Assembly: GCA_003599415.1 (NCBI GenBank) | Contig: QZKB01000077.1 | Location: 1 to 41,576 of the forward strand | Length of the DNA: 41,576 nt | Direction: 5' to 3' | Origin: Ignavibacteriales bacterium | GTDB taxonomy: Bacteria > Bacteroidota > Ignavibacteria > Ignavibacteriales > SURF-24 | In this document: positions 1 through 9,110 of the stretch, piece after piece | How positions within the stretch are numbered: the first letter of the stretch is position 1 | Layout: each line of letters starts with the position of its first letter | The notes under the pieces: model-generated | Database searches by the model: none | Told to the model about the DNA's origin: nothing | What the model saw: the letters and a program-made list of their open reading frames with translations, nothing else | Program-made: the position numbers and the translations under genes

Positions 1-694
1 CAGTTACTGTAACAGAATTTTCTTTATCAAGTTCTCTTTCAATAATGGTTTTCCATTGAAAGATATTATTTACATCAAGATTAATCTTATCTCCTTTCCT
101 GGGGACATAAAGCGGTCCGTAATTATCTCTATTCCAGCGGCTTCCTGTTGGGAAAATATCGTTCATTACAAATCCATCCGGGTAAACCTGGTTATCAACA
201 TATTGGATATGCGGTGGTCGTGGAAATTCTTTCCCGTTAACAAACAAAACTTTATCGCGGATTTGAATTGTATCTCCTGGTAAACCAACACATCTCTTTA
301 CATATGTATTTACAATGTGAGGTTTGAATTCATCTCTGTCTCCGGGGTATTCAAAGACAACCACATCATATCTTTCGGGTTCGCGCAATGACGGAGTTGT
401 AAAGTAGGGAAGCCGGATATCCGTAAATGGAATTGTTCTTGGTGAAGATGAACCATAAATAACTTTATTGATAAGTAGAAAATCACCAATCATAATTTCA
501 CTTTCCATAGAGCCGGTTGGTACTCTTGATGAACCTAAAAGGAAAGTTTGTAAAATCATCGCTCCAACAAATGCAAAAAAGAGATTTCCGATAAAGAATT
601 TTGTTCTCTCCTTTGCAGAAAGTAATTCCTTCTTTTTTATTTCTTCAGCAGTTCTAATACCTAAAAATTTTTTAACACTTTTCTTCCAATTCAT
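1..694 (-). CDS. lepB: Signal peptidase I (partial, C-terminus off window)
   Basis: Membrane-anchored serine protease that removes signal peptides from exported pre-proteins. The first 231 codons are present; the gene runs off the left edge. The N-terminus is cytoplasmic and charged, followed by one membrane segment (about residues 33-53). The catalytic Ser is in VPTGSMESEI (Ser62) and the general-base Lys is in YVKRCVGLPGD (Lys133). The last conserved box (GDNRDNS-type) is not in the window. The start ATG at 694 is preceded by AAAGG. It lies downstream of lepA on the same strand with about 74 bases between them, the classical lepA-lepB order. The substrates would include the many exported proteins encoded nearby. 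Confidence 0.95.
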   Translation of the reverse strand, partial: MNWKKSVKKFLGIRTAEEIKKKELLSAKERTKFFIGNLFFAFVGAMILQTFLLGSSRVPTGSMESEIMIGDFLLINKVIYGSSSPRTIPFTDIRLPYFTTPSLREPERYDVVVFEYPGDRDEFKPHIVNTYVKRCVGLPGDTIQIRDKVLFVNGKEFPRPPHIQYVDNQVYPDGFVMNDIFPTGSRWNRDNYGPLYVPRKGDKINLDVNNIFQWKTIIERELDKENSVTVT

Positions 695-735
695 AAAAAC
701 CTTTTATGTTGAAAATCAATAAAACACATTTTTAG

Positions 736-756
736 TCCCTTCCCCAAGGGAAGGGA
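736..756. repeat. Perfect 9-bp palindromic hairpin between lepA and lepB
   Basis: TCCCTTCCC and GGGAAGGGA are separated by a 3-base loop. A related GGGAT tract follows at 753-766. There is no T-run on either side, so this is a poor intrinsic terminator. It looks like a copy of a short interspersed palindrome, or a processing or attenuation site between lepA and lepB. Confidence 0.6.
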
Positions 757-768
757 TTTAGGGATGGG

Positions 769-2562
769 CTATTCTTCAATCTGAAGTACGGCTAAAAATG
801 CTTCCTGAGGAATCTCAACATTGCCGACCTGCTTCATCCTGCGTTTGCCTTCCTTTTGTTTCTCTAACAATTTTCTTTTACGGGTAATGTCGCCACCATA
901 GCATTTGGCAAGGACATTTTTTCTTAATGCTTTTACATTTGCTCTTGAGATCACTTTTGTTCCAATTGCTGCCTGAATAGCAACTTCAAACATTTGACGG
1001 GGAATCAGGTCCTTAAGTTTTGAACAGACTTTAAGTCCCCAATCGTAGGATTTACTTCTGTGCACAATAAAAGAAAGAGCATCAACCTGCTCACTGTTCA
1101 ATAAAATATCAAGCTTAACAAGGTCAGATTCCCGGTAACCGATAAATTCATAATCAAATGACGCATAACCGCGGCTCATAGATTTCAGCTTATCATAAAA
1201 ATCAAAAATGATTTCCGATAGCGGGAATTCATATGTCAAATCTGCTCTTGTAGGATCAAGATAATTTGTGTTTTTGTATATACCACGCTTGTCCATAGAA
1301 AGTTTCATTAAATTTCCAACGTATTCACTAGGACAAACAATCTGAGCTTTAACATAAGGTTCTTCAATTTTATCAATCAATCCAACTTCAGGCATCTCTG
1401 CAGGATTATCAACAACTTTCATCTCTCCGCTTTTAAGGTAAACATAATATTCTACGTTGGGCAAAGTATTTATAATTGACTGGTTGTATTCTCGTTCAAG
1501 TCTCTCCTGAACAATTTCCATGTGAAGTAAACCAAGGAAACCACATCTGAATCCGAATCCCAACGCTGCTGAAGTTTCCGGAGAATAAATTAAAGCGGAA
1601 TCATTTAACTTAAATTTATCTAATGCATCGCGTAAGTCTTCATAGTCATCTGAATTAGTTGGATAGATACCGCTGTAAACCATCGGCTTAACTTCTTTAT
1701 AACCGGGTAATGGATTTTCCGCACCATTCTTTGCGTGAGTTATTGTATCACCAACTTTGGTATCGTGAACATCCTTAATTCCAGCAATTAAGTAGCCTAC
1801 GTCTCCAGCCATTAATTCTTTGGTTTTAATCTTCTTCATTCCAAGGATGCCAACTTCTTCTGCAAGTAAGGTCTTATCATTGGCAAAAAATTTAAGCTGG
1901 TCTTTTTCCTTTAGAATACCGTGGAAAATTCTGATGTAAGCTACAGCTCCACGGTAGGCATCAAATATAGAGTCAAATATTAATGCTTGTAACGGCTCTT
2001 CCTTTTCACCAACGGGAGGAGGAATTCTCTTAACAATTGCTTCAAGAATTTCATCAATACCAATTCTTGCTTTTGCGCTTGCAAGCAAAATACTGCTCGC
2101 TTCGCAGCCGATCAAATCAACAATCTGGTGTGTAACAGTTTCTACCATTGCGCTTGGCAGATCAATTTTATTTATGACCGGAATTATTTCAAGACCAGCT
2201 TCAATAGCAAGATAAAGGTTACTTATGGTCTGAGCTTCAACACCCTGGGCAGCATCAACCACAAGCAAAGCGCCTTCACAGGCAGCAAGCGAGCGGGATA
2301 CTTCATAAGAAAAATCTACGTGTCCCGGTGTATCAATTAAATTTAGTGTGTAATCTCTGCCATCAGATGCTTTATATTTCATCTGGATAGCATGAGATTT
2401 AATAGTTATTCCACGTTCACGTTCAAGGTCAAGGTCGTCAAGTACCTGGGCAACCAATTCGCGTTCAGAAACTGTTCCTGTACGGGCAAGAAGGCAATCG
2501 GCAATAGTAGATTTACCATGATCTATGTGTGCAATAATGCAGAAATTACGTATATGATCCAT
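769..2562 (-). CDS. lepA: Elongation factor 4 (LepA), back-translocating GTPase
   Basis: Ribosome-bound translational GTPase of 597 residues, the normal family length. G1 is AHIDHGKST (residues 11-19), followed by RERGITI (switch I), DTPGHVDF (G3) and NKID (G4). After the G domain come domain II, two EF-G-like domains and the basic LepA-specific C-terminal region ([18 protein letters not shown]). The ATG at 2562 has AAGGA just upstream; a second ATG four bases upstream is out of frame. It is transcribed towards lepB. Nothing is missing from the family motifs. Confidence 0.98.
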   Translation of the reverse strand: MDHIRNFCIIAHIDHGKSTIADCLLARTGTVSERELVAQVLDDLDLERERGITIKSHAIQMKYKASDGRDYTLNLIDTPGHVDFSYEVSRSLAACEGALLVVDAAQGVEAQTISNLYLAIEAGLEIIPVINKIDLPSAMVETVTHQIVDLIGCEASSILLASAKARIGIDEILEAIVKRIPPPVGEKEEPLQALIFDSIFDAYRGAVAYIRIFHGILKEKDQLKFFANDKTLLAEEVGILGMKKIKTKELMAGDVGYLIAGIKDVHDTKVGDTITHAKNGAENPLPGYKEVKPMVYSGIYPTNSDDYEDLRDALDKFKLNDSALIYSPETSAALGFGFRCGFLGLLHMEIVQERLEREYNQSIINTLPNVEYYVYLKSGEMKVVDNPAEMPEVGLIDKIEEPYVKAQIVCPSEYVGNLMKLSMDKRGIYKNTNYLDPTRADLTYEFPLSEIIFDFYDKLKSMSRGYASFDYEFIGYRESDLVKLDILLNSEQVDALSFIVHRSKSYDWGLKVCSKLKDLIPRQMFEVAIQAAIGTKVISRANVKALRKNVLAKCYGGDITRKRKLLEKQKEGKRRMKQVGNVEIPQEAFLAVLQIEE

Positions 2563-2748
2563 TCATTCCTTAAAATTTAGCATTCAAAATATACCGATAG
2601 AGGCAGGTAAATTCAATTAAAGAATATTAATTGAAAATATGGTATAAAAAGTGTTGTTTGTTAAATCTTAAAAATAAGTTGTAATAAAAAAAGTAGAAGA
2701 TTATATTAAAATCCAGGGCAATTAAAAAAAATAAAAAAGGAGGGTATA

Positions 2749-4563
2749 ATGAAAAATAGCATTACTGCTAAGTTTTTTCTGATTATTGTCTTCCTGTTTT
2801 TGTTGAATATAAATAATTCTACTGTAATCTTTGCACAGGGACCAATAATAGAGGTCGTTGAATTAGAGCAACTCAACCTGAGAAACATGCAACCGGAAAT
2901 TATGTACTCACAATATGCATTGTTGACTCTTGGTTATTTACCTGCCGCTTTGAATTATTATTTAACCATAGGTATAGAAAGACCTGGAAACGGAACATTT
3001 TCAATGGTTATTCAGAATATGCTTCTTCCTTCTGCTGAATATATGGCTGAATTTCAATACCTGAGTATGAGGATATCATTACTCCAGCTTGGAGTAACCA
3101 ATGGTGTACAATTACCTCCGGGTACATTTTTAAGGGTATATATTCATATGGATTCGTCTCCAATGCTTTTCCCATCTTCTCTGAATTTTTACAGAGAATT
3201 CAATCCTCTGCCTACATATGGAGATGATGATTCGGAGGGAATTGATTCACCAGTACCATCTGAAGAACCAATGATTACACAAAATACACCAGGAGAAGAT
3301 TTCACTGCGGTTTCAAAACTTAACTATCGTGGTTGTCGTGTTCCTAACGTTGATCTTGATGACAGTGCTTATCCTGATAATGAAACTTATGCCGGGGATA
3401 AAAATGCTTGTGGTCCTGCTTCCGCTGCAAATAGTATGGCCTGGCTGCTTGATGTATATAAATCTGATCTGCATCTTGAAATGTCCGTTAGAGATATATT
3501 AACTGAACTTAGTGGTTACATGAAAAGAGAAAGAAATTCGGGTGTAACATTAAATCAGTTTATACAAGGGAAGTTAGATTTTATAAAAGCAAAAAAATTA
3601 CCTATTAAAGTTAAATTCCAATCTGCGGATACGACAGGAAATATTTTTAGCAGTGATGGTTCAACTTATGCGGAAAATAAGAATGGCACGAATAAATATC
3701 CAACATGGGATTGGATTAAAGCTGAGTTAGATTCCGGTGAAGATGTTGAAGCTCATTACTACTGGTGGGATGGTGAAAAATGGAGAGGTCACGCAGTTGT
3801 ACTTACTGGATATGATGAAACTTCAGGTGGAAAAAAAACACTGAAGTATAAGCACGATAGAAAACAAGGAGCATCCGGTGGACTTCAACAGGAACCTGCT
3901 AATATTTTAGTTGATGATTATGGGAGATTGGTATTTTATAATAACGGGCACAGGAAATATATCCGGCATGTAGTTTCAGAAAGTCCCGGTGATCCTTATA
4001 CCCCTGTTGAAATGAGTTATTTTAGTGCAAAAATTATAAGCAATAAAGTTGAATTAGTATGGAAAACGATTACCGAAACAAATAACCGCGGATTTGGAAT
4101 TGAGAAAAGTACCGATAAAATATCTTTTAATACTATAGGATTTGTTAATGGAAAAGGTACATCAAGTAATCCGCAGATTTATAACTATACAGATATAAAT
4201 ATTTCAGGAAGTAAAGTTTTTTATTATAGATTAAAACAGGTTGATTTTGACGGAACCTTTGAGTATTCACAATCAATTGAAGTTAGAAATAATCTTCCAG
4301 GTGAATATAACCTTCTCCAGAATTTTCCAAATCCGTTTAACCCAACTACAACAATAAACTTCAGCTTACCGGTTAAGTCTTTCGTGACACTTAAAGTATA
4401 TAATGCTATAGGTAATGAAATTGCAGTTCTTGTAAATGAAGAAAAACCGGCAGGTTTTCATGAAGTAGTATTTAATGCTTTTGGAATAAGTAATGGTGTT
4501 TATTATTACCGGCTTCAAACTGGTGACTATTCTGTAATCAAAAAGATGATTCTGCTTAAATAA
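2749..4563 (+). CDS. Secreted C39/papain-like cysteine peptidase-type protein with T9SS type A sorting domain
   Basis: 604 residues. A signal peptide ends near residue 30 (FAQ|G). Residues 31-190 match no family I recognise. Residues 215-355 carry a cysteine-peptidase-like pair: Cys221 in NACGPASAANSM and His348 in RGHAVVLTGY, the arrangement of C39-like/papain-fold domains. Residues 420-512 look like a beta-sandwich (VELVWKTITETNNRGFGIEK), common before sorting tails. The tail from residue 525 (FPNPFNPTTTINFSL to KKMILLK) is a T9SS type A sorting signal, so the protein should cross the outer membrane and be released or attached at the surface. The start has an unusually strong Shine-Dalgarno, AAAGGAGGG. 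It stands alone, with a strong terminator after it. Protease activity is inferred from two residues only. Confidence 0.8.
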   Translation: MKNSITAKFFLIIVFLFLLNINNSTVIFAQGPIIEVVELEQLNLRNMQPEIMYSQYALLTLGYLPAALNYYLTIGIERPGNGTFSMVIQNMLLPSAEYMAEFQYLSMRISLLQLGVTNGVQLPPGTFLRVYIHMDSSPMLFPSSLNFYREFNPLPTYGDDDSEGIDSPVPSEEPMITQNTPGEDFTAVSKLNYRGCRVPNVDLDDSAYPDNETYAGDKNACGPASAANSMAWLLDVYKSDLHLEMSVRDILTELSGYMKRERNSGVTLNQFIQGKLDFIKAKKLPIKVKFQSADTTGNIFSSDGSTYAENKNGTNKYPTWDWIKAELDSGEDVEAHYYWWDGEKWRGHAVVLTGYDETSGGKKTLKYKHDRKQGASGGLQQEPANILVDDYGRLVFYNNGHRKYIRHVVSESPGDPYTPVEMSYFSAKIISNKVELVWKTITETNNRGFGIEKSTDKISFNTIGFVNGKGTSSNPQIYNYTDINISGSKVFYYRLKQVDFDGTFEYSQSIEVRNNLPGEYNLLQNFPNPFNPTTTINFSLPVKSFVTLKVYNAIGNEIAVLVNEEKPAGFHEVVFNAFGISNGVYYYRLQTGDYSVIKKMILLK

Positions 4564-4571
4564 TTTTTGCT

Positions 4572-4601
4572 AACGGACTAACTTTTAAGTTAGTCCGTTT
4601 T
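4572..4601 (+). terminator. Intrinsic terminator after the T9SS peptidase-like gene
   Basis: Perfect 11-bp stem AACGGACTAAC / GTTAGTCCGTT with a 6-base loop, nine bases after the stop codon and followed by a short T-run. Confidence 0.85.
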
Positions 4602-4639
4602 ATGAAATATCATATCCTGCAATGCACTTCTATTTTTCT

Positions 4640-4647
4640 TAAATTTG
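4640..4647 (+). promoter_or_regulatory. Putative -7 promoter element TAAATTTG
   Basis: Matches the Bacteroidota housekeeping -7 consensus TAnnTTTG. It lies 21 bases upstream of the ATG at 4669 and just after the preceding terminator, where a promoter is expected. No convincing -33 TTG is visible at the usual distance, so this rests on one element. Confidence 0.45.
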
Positions 4648-4668
4648 TAAAAAACATTTTAAGAAGAA

Positions 4669-6510
4669 ATGAAAAAACTATATCTGGTTCTAAGTTTATT
4701 TTTACTTGTCAGTTCCATTTTTGCTCAACCGTTTAAGTTTGCATGGCTTACAGATATTCACATTGGTTATCCCAAAGCTGATGAAGATCTGCGTACCATT
4801 GTAAATGATATTAACCGGCGTTCTGAAATTCAGTTTGTAATTGCTACAGGTGATATTGCTGAAAAGGGAAGGAATGATGAACTTGAGCTTGCCAAGAGGA
4901 TTCTTGATAGCCTAAAAGTGAAATATTATATCATTCCGGGTAACCACGATACAAAATGGAGCGAGTCTGCCTGCTCAAAGTTTATTGAACTTTGGAAAGA
5001 TGACAAGTTTACTTTTGAATTTAACGGAACAAAGTTTATCGGGCTTTGCAGCGGAATTCCCTGGCGCGGAGGCGGTGGACATATTTCACCTGAAGATTTA
5101 AAATGGATAGATGAAACGCTTAAGAACGTTTCGGATCAGCAGGAAATTATTTATTTCCAGCATCATCAATTGGATAGTGAGACTGATAACTGGTTTAAAG
5201 TTACAAACAGGTTAAGGAATTACAACATCGTTGCTGCATTAGTGGGTCACGGGCATGCTAATAAGTTTTATAACTTCAACGGAATGACTGGTATAATGGC
5301 AAGATCAACACTTAACCGCGGCGGTTCATGGGGTTATACTTTAGTTGAAAGCAAGACAGATTCATTATTGTTCTATGAAATAAATAAAGATAGCATTCCT
5401 ATATCATGGGGAGGAATTAGCAAAATTAAAAAGAACGAAATTCCTGTGATTGATTCTTTGCAGTTTAAAAATTTTACGTCAGAGATAATATTTCAAAAAG
5501 AATTCAACCAGACATTCGTATCGGCACCTGTTGTATGGAATGAAAAGATTTATACTTGTTCAAGAAACGGTATAATTACCTGCTTTGATTTAAACGGGAA
5601 ACAATTGTGGGAGTATAAAACTTTTGCAACAATATTCAGCAGACCAGTAATTAAAGGTAATATACTTGTTGCAGGAACTGTAACAGGTGATTTAATTACA
5701 ATTGATGCTGAAACCGGAGAGCAGATTCAAACCATTGGACTTGGTGAATTGATTACTTCTCAACTTGTTACGTTCCCATATAACGGTTCAAAGCTTTTAA
5801 TGACCGGGCAGAAACCAAAAACCTGTATCCTTGTTGGTACCGCATCCGGAAAATTATTTTGTTATGATTTGGAAACTCTTGAACCTTTGTGGTCCAATGA
5901 TGTTTCTAAAGGTATGATTGAAACACGTCCGTTAGTAATTGAGAATAAAATTATTTACAATAGCTGGGATGGAATTGTTTACTGTGTTGATGCCCGCTCC
6001 GGTGTTTTAATCTGGAAGTGGAGCGAGAATAAGAATTTCTATTATTCAAATGCTGCCTGCGTTCCTGTTACAGATGGTAAGAACGTTTTTGTAACATCTC
6101 CTGATAAATCGGTTTCGGCTATTGATCTTTTACAGGGAAGAACTGTATGGAGAAAAACAAATTATAACAGCTGGGAATCAATTGGAATAAGCCGGGATAA
6201 AAAATTATTGTTGATTAAAACGATGAAAGATAAATTCATTTTTGTAAACGCCAAAGATGGAAGTATAAATAAAGAAGTAGAAATTAAATTTGATATTGAT
6301 ACAATGCCGGTTGAATTAGAGGAGAATAATAGTAATGTTGTTTTTGGACTTGAAAATGGTCTTGTCTATAATATTAAAATGAAAAACTATAACACAGATA
6401 AGTTATTTTATATGGGTACATCAAGAGTATTATCTGTTCAGAATGTAAAGGAGAATATTTATTGCTCGCTGAATATGGACGGTACCTTTGTGATTTTTAA
6501 ATTACTTTGA
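4669..6510 (+). CDS. Exported calcineurin-like metallophosphoesterase fused to a PQQ-type beta-propeller
   Basis: 613 residues. The signal peptide is residues 1-20 (SSIFAQ). Residues 22-250 form a metallophosphoesterase domain with all five metal-ligand blocks: Asp29/His31 (TDIHIG), Asp62 (ATGDIAE), Asn92/His93 (PGNHD), His165/166 (YFQHHQ) and His194/His196 (GHGHAN). From about residue 275 to the end there are repeated PQQ/WD-like blades (YTCSRNGIITCFDLNGKQLW, LFCYDLETLEPLW, VYCVDARSGVLIWKW). The hydrolase would act outside the cytoplasm; the substrate is unknown. There is no T9SS tail, so periplasmic or membrane-associated placement is more likely than T9SS export. The ATG is preceded by AAGAAG. 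It may start an operon running to 10504. Confidence 0.88.
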   Translation: MKKLYLVLSLFLLVSSIFAQPFKFAWLTDIHIGYPKADEDLRTIVNDINRRSEIQFVIATGDIAEKGRNDELELAKRILDSLKVKYYIIPGNHDTKWSESACSKFIELWKDDKFTFEFNGTKFIGLCSGIPWRGGGGHISPEDLKWIDETLKNVSDQQEIIYFQHHQLDSETDNWFKVTNRLRNYNIVAALVGHGHANKFYNFNGMTGIMARSTLNRGGSWGYTLVESKTDSLLFYEINKDSIPISWGGISKIKKNEIPVIDSLQFKNFTSEIIFQKEFNQTFVSAPVVWNEKIYTCSRNGIITCFDLNGKQLWEYKTFATIFSRPVIKGNILVAGTVTGDLITIDAETGEQIQTIGLGELITSQLVTFPYNGSKLLMTGQKPKTCILVGTASGKLFCYDLETLEPLWSNDVSKGMIETRPLVIENKIIYNSWDGIVYCVDARSGVLIWKWSENKNFYYSNAACVPVTDGKNVFVTSPDKSVSAIDLLQGRTVWRKTNYNSWESIGISRDKKLLLIKTMKDKFIFVNAKDGSINKEVEIKFDIDTMPVELEENNSNVVFGLENGLVYNIKMKNYNTDKLFYMGTSRVLSVQNVKENIYCSLNMDGTFVIFKLL

Positions 6511-6574
6511 TTTGTACTGTAGTCTGTTACACAAAGTATCCCAAAGTACACACAAAGTATCACTAAAAAGGATT

Positions 6575-7225
6575 ATGATGAGAAATTTCGATGGCTATAT
6601 TTTTGATATTGACGGGACTTTAACATCAACCAATGAATTGATTTTTAGCTCATTCAATTACGTTACAGAGAAATATATTAACAGAACTTTTACACTGGGT
6701 GAATTGATTGATTTCTTTGGACCACCGGAAGAAGCAATTCTGAAGGACCTGACAGGTGACAGGTTTGAAGAAGCAAGAAAAGATTATTTCGAATATTATA
6801 ATGAGCACCATAACCGGCTGGCTGATCTTTATCCTGGAATAAAGGAAGTATTAAAAATCATTAAAGACGCCGGGGTTAAGCTTGGGATCTTTACTGGTAA
6901 AGGCCGCGAGGCTGCTACAATTACATTAAAGCTGCTTAACATTTATAATTATTTTGATCTGATTGTCACGGGTGATGATGTTAATATTTATAAACCGGAT
7001 CCTGACGGCATCTTCAGGTTTATTAATGAATTTAATCTGTCCAACGAAAAGGTTATACTGTTTGGTGATTCACCTGCAGATATCAAGGCAGCGCGCTCGG
7101 CAGGAATTAAAATAGGTTCTGTTGTTTGGGATAGCTACGCAAAGGATACGGTGCTTGCAATGAAAAGTGATTATGTGTTTCATACAGTTGAAGAGATGAA
7201 AGAATTTGTAATGGGAAATATCTGA
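6575..7225 (+). CDS. HAD-superfamily hydrolase, phosphoglycolate phosphatase-like
   Basis: 216 residues, the usual length for a small cap-type HAD phosphatase. Motif I is FDIDGTLT (Asp11 nucleophile, Asp13), motif II FTGKGR, motif III YKPDPDG and motif IV GDSPADIKAARSAG. An alpha-helical cap lies between motifs I and II, as in Gph/PpaX-type enzymes acting on small phosphate esters. I chose the ATG at 6575 (or 6578) because AAAAAGG lies directly upstream; the reading frame is open back to a TTG at 6512, but that region is low-complexity repeats without a ribosome site. The exact substrate cannot be told from sequence. Confidence 0.9.
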   Translation: MMRNFDGYIFDIDGTLTSTNELIFSSFNYVTEKYINRTFTLGELIDFFGPPEEAILKDLTGDRFEEARKDYFEYYNEHHNRLADLYPGIKEVLKIIKDAGVKLGIFTGKGREAATITLKLLNIYNYFDLIVTGDDVNIYKPDPDGIFRFINEFNLSNEKVILFGDSPADIKAARSAGIKIGSVVWDSYAKDTVLAMKSDYVFHTVEEMKEFVMGNI

Positions 7226-7311
7226 TGAAAAATATTTTCATAAATATAAATGTTATTATGTTTTTGTATACTAATCGGTGAGTTTTTTTATTTAGTTTTA
7301 TAAGGTAGATT

Positions 7312-7665
7312 ATGAAAAAAACTGTTTCTGAAACGCGGAAATACCGGCTTGATATGAATGAGAAAATTCTTAACTCCGGTTTCCGGGATTTTAATAAATT
7401 CTTTGCATTAGATAACAAAGCTTATATTGATGGAGCGTTGAATGCAAAGACTAAAGAACTAATGGGTTTGGTTGCATCAATGGTTTTGCGATGTAACGAT
7501 TGCATCTTTTATCATATCGATCGGTCGGTTCAGGAAGGCGCAACAAGACAGGAATTTTACGAATCATTTAATATTGCTTTAATAGTCGGAGGCTCTATTG
7601 TTATCCCTCATTTGCGCTATGCAATGGAAGTGCTTGATGAATTGTTAGCCGGTAATGAAGTATGA
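7312..7665 (+). CDS. Carboxymuconolactone decarboxylase / AhpD-like protein
   Basis: 117 residues, all-helical, with the family CxxC followed by His: RCNDCIFYH (Cys61, Cys64, His68). Members use this pair for disulfide exchange in peroxide defence (AhpD) or for decarboxylation in catabolism; the CxxC form favours the AhpD-like redox role. The typical C-terminal helix (NIALIVGGSIVIPHLRYAME) is present. The start ATG has AAGGTAG upstream. It sits between the HAD phosphatase and the amidohydrolase, 46 bases from the latter, and is probably co-transcribed with it. The electron donor and substrate are unknown. Confidence 0.88.
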   Translation: MKKTVSETRKYRLDMNEKILNSGFRDFNKFFALDNKAYIDGALNAKTKELMGLVASMVLRCNDCIFYHIDRSVQEGATRQEFYESFNIALIVGGSIVIPHLRYAMEVLDELLAGNEV

Positions 7666-7710
7666 CTTCTGAATTCAATTCCTTAATAAACATAAAAAAT
7701 ACTATTGAAT

Positions 7711-9051
7711 ATGATTAAAACACTTTTGATTCCGCACAAAATTGTAACCGTAAATTCCAAAGATGAAATCCTTACAAACCATGCGGTTGAAATTGAAGAC
7801 CGGTTTATCAGGTCAATTATTAATTTGAAAGATATTGACCTTGAAAATTATGACGGGGTAGTCGTTCGTTATCCTAACTATACTTTAATCCCGGGTTTTG
7901 TTCAGACGCATATTCATCTATGCCAGACTTTATTCCGCGGTTTGGCTGATGATCTTGAATTGCTTGACTGGCTTCAGCAAAGAATTTTTCCGTATGAAAA
8001 TGCTCACAGCAAAGAATCATTAAGGATATCCGCTAAGCTTGGGATTAATGAACTACAAACAGGAGGTACAACAACTATTCTTGATATGGGTACGATAAGA
8101 CATCATGAGCAGGTGATGGAAGAACTGATTTCCTCAGGTATGCGTGCGATATCCGGGAAATGTATGGTTGATGAAAATGACCTGATGCCGCAGTTTAAGG
8201 AATCAATAAAAGATTCAATTAATTCCTCTGTTGAACTTGCCAATGAATTTCATAATTCCGCCGAAGGAAGAGTGAAATATGGTTTTGCTCCAAGATTTGT
8301 CCTTTCCTGTTCAGAAAAATTATTGAAAGAAACAGTTGAATTAACTAATCAGTTTGAAGGAAGTGTTTATCATACTCATTCGTCAGAAAATAAAAATGAA
8401 GTTGCTGAGGTGAGAAGAAAATTTTCTAAGGAGAACATTGATTATTTTAATTCCATCGGAGTGCTAGGTAATAACACTGTACTTGCTCATTGCATTCACA
8501 CAAATGAAAATGAAATTAATCTGCTGAAACATACCGGTACAAAGATTTCACATTGTCCTTCTTCCAATTTGAAATTAGGTTCCGGCATTGCAAATATTCC
8601 TGAATATATAAAGAGAGGCATCAGCGTTTCACTTGGAGCGGATGGTGCGCCGTGCAATAATAATTTAAGTGCATTTACGGAAATGAGGTTGGCAGCACTT
8701 ATTCAAAAACCTTTATATGGTCCAACGGCAATGGATGCTAAGACAGTATTCAAACTTGCAACAATTGAAGGCGCTAAAGCTCTTCATCTTGAAGAAGAAA
8801 TTGGAAGTGTTGAAGCCGGTAAAAAAGCGGATTTGGTACTTATTGATCTTGAAACTCCAACAAATTCTTTGGACCCGGCAGATGATTTAACTTATTCCAA
8901 TATTGTTTATACTGCTTCCAAGGAAAACGTGAAAGCAGTTATGATTGACGGTGAATGGGTAGTTAAAAATGGCGAGTCGTTGGTTTATGACCCAAACGAA
9001 TTGGTAAGCGAAGGAAGAACAGAATTACATAATCTTATTGACAGAGTATAA
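7711..9051 (+). CDS. Amidohydrolase of the MTA/SAH deaminase (Trz/Atz) family
   Basis: 446 residues from the ATG at 7711; a TTG two codons upstream is possible but has no better ribosome site. It has the subtype III amidohydrolase layout. Metal ligands are His67/His69 (THIHLCQTLFRG), His223 with Glu226 (HTHSSE) and Asp311 (GADGAPC), with His260 (AHCIH) also conserved. The pattern HCPSSNLKLGSG is typical of 5-methylthioadenosine/S-adenosylhomocysteine deaminases, which convert the adenine moiety to hypoxanthine. Guanine deaminase and chlorohydrolase relatives share the fold, so substrate assignment is by resemblance. Followed 59 bases later by RdgB, which clears inosine-type nucleotides; a shared purine-salvage or housecleaning theme is possible but inferred. 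Confidence 0.88.
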   Translation: MIKTLLIPHKIVTVNSKDEILTNHAVEIEDRFIRSIINLKDIDLENYDGVVVRYPNYTLIPGFVQTHIHLCQTLFRGLADDLELLDWLQQRIFPYENAHSKESLRISAKLGINELQTGGTTTILDMGTIRHHEQVMEELISSGMRAISGKCMVDENDLMPQFKESIKDSINSSVELANEFHNSAEGRVKYGFAPRFVLSCSEKLLKETVELTNQFEGSVYHTHSSENKNEVAEVRRKFSKENIDYFNSIGVLGNNTVLAHCIHTNENEINLLKHTGTKISHCPSSNLKLGSGIANIPEYIKRGISVSLGADGAPCNNNLSAFTEMRLAALIQKPLYGPTAMDAKTVFKLATIEGAKALHLEEEIGSVEAGKKADLVLIDLETPTNSLDPADDLTYSNIVYTASKENVKAVMIDGEWVVKNGESLVYDPNELVSEGRTELHNLIDRV

Positions 9052-9110
9052 TATTTCCACAAAACATTAAATTCCACATTCAAACGAAAGGGAAAGGAAT
9101 AATAACAGCA

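Noticed and set aside
6512..6574. Longer N-terminus for the HAD phosphatase from a TTG
   Set aside because: The extra 21 residues come from a direct repeat and lack a ribosome site; the ATG at 6575 gives the usual family start.
7107..7418. Minus-strand frame overlapping the HAD and AhpD-like genes
   Set aside because: Covers the ends of two well-supported plus-strand genes and shows no protein features of its own.
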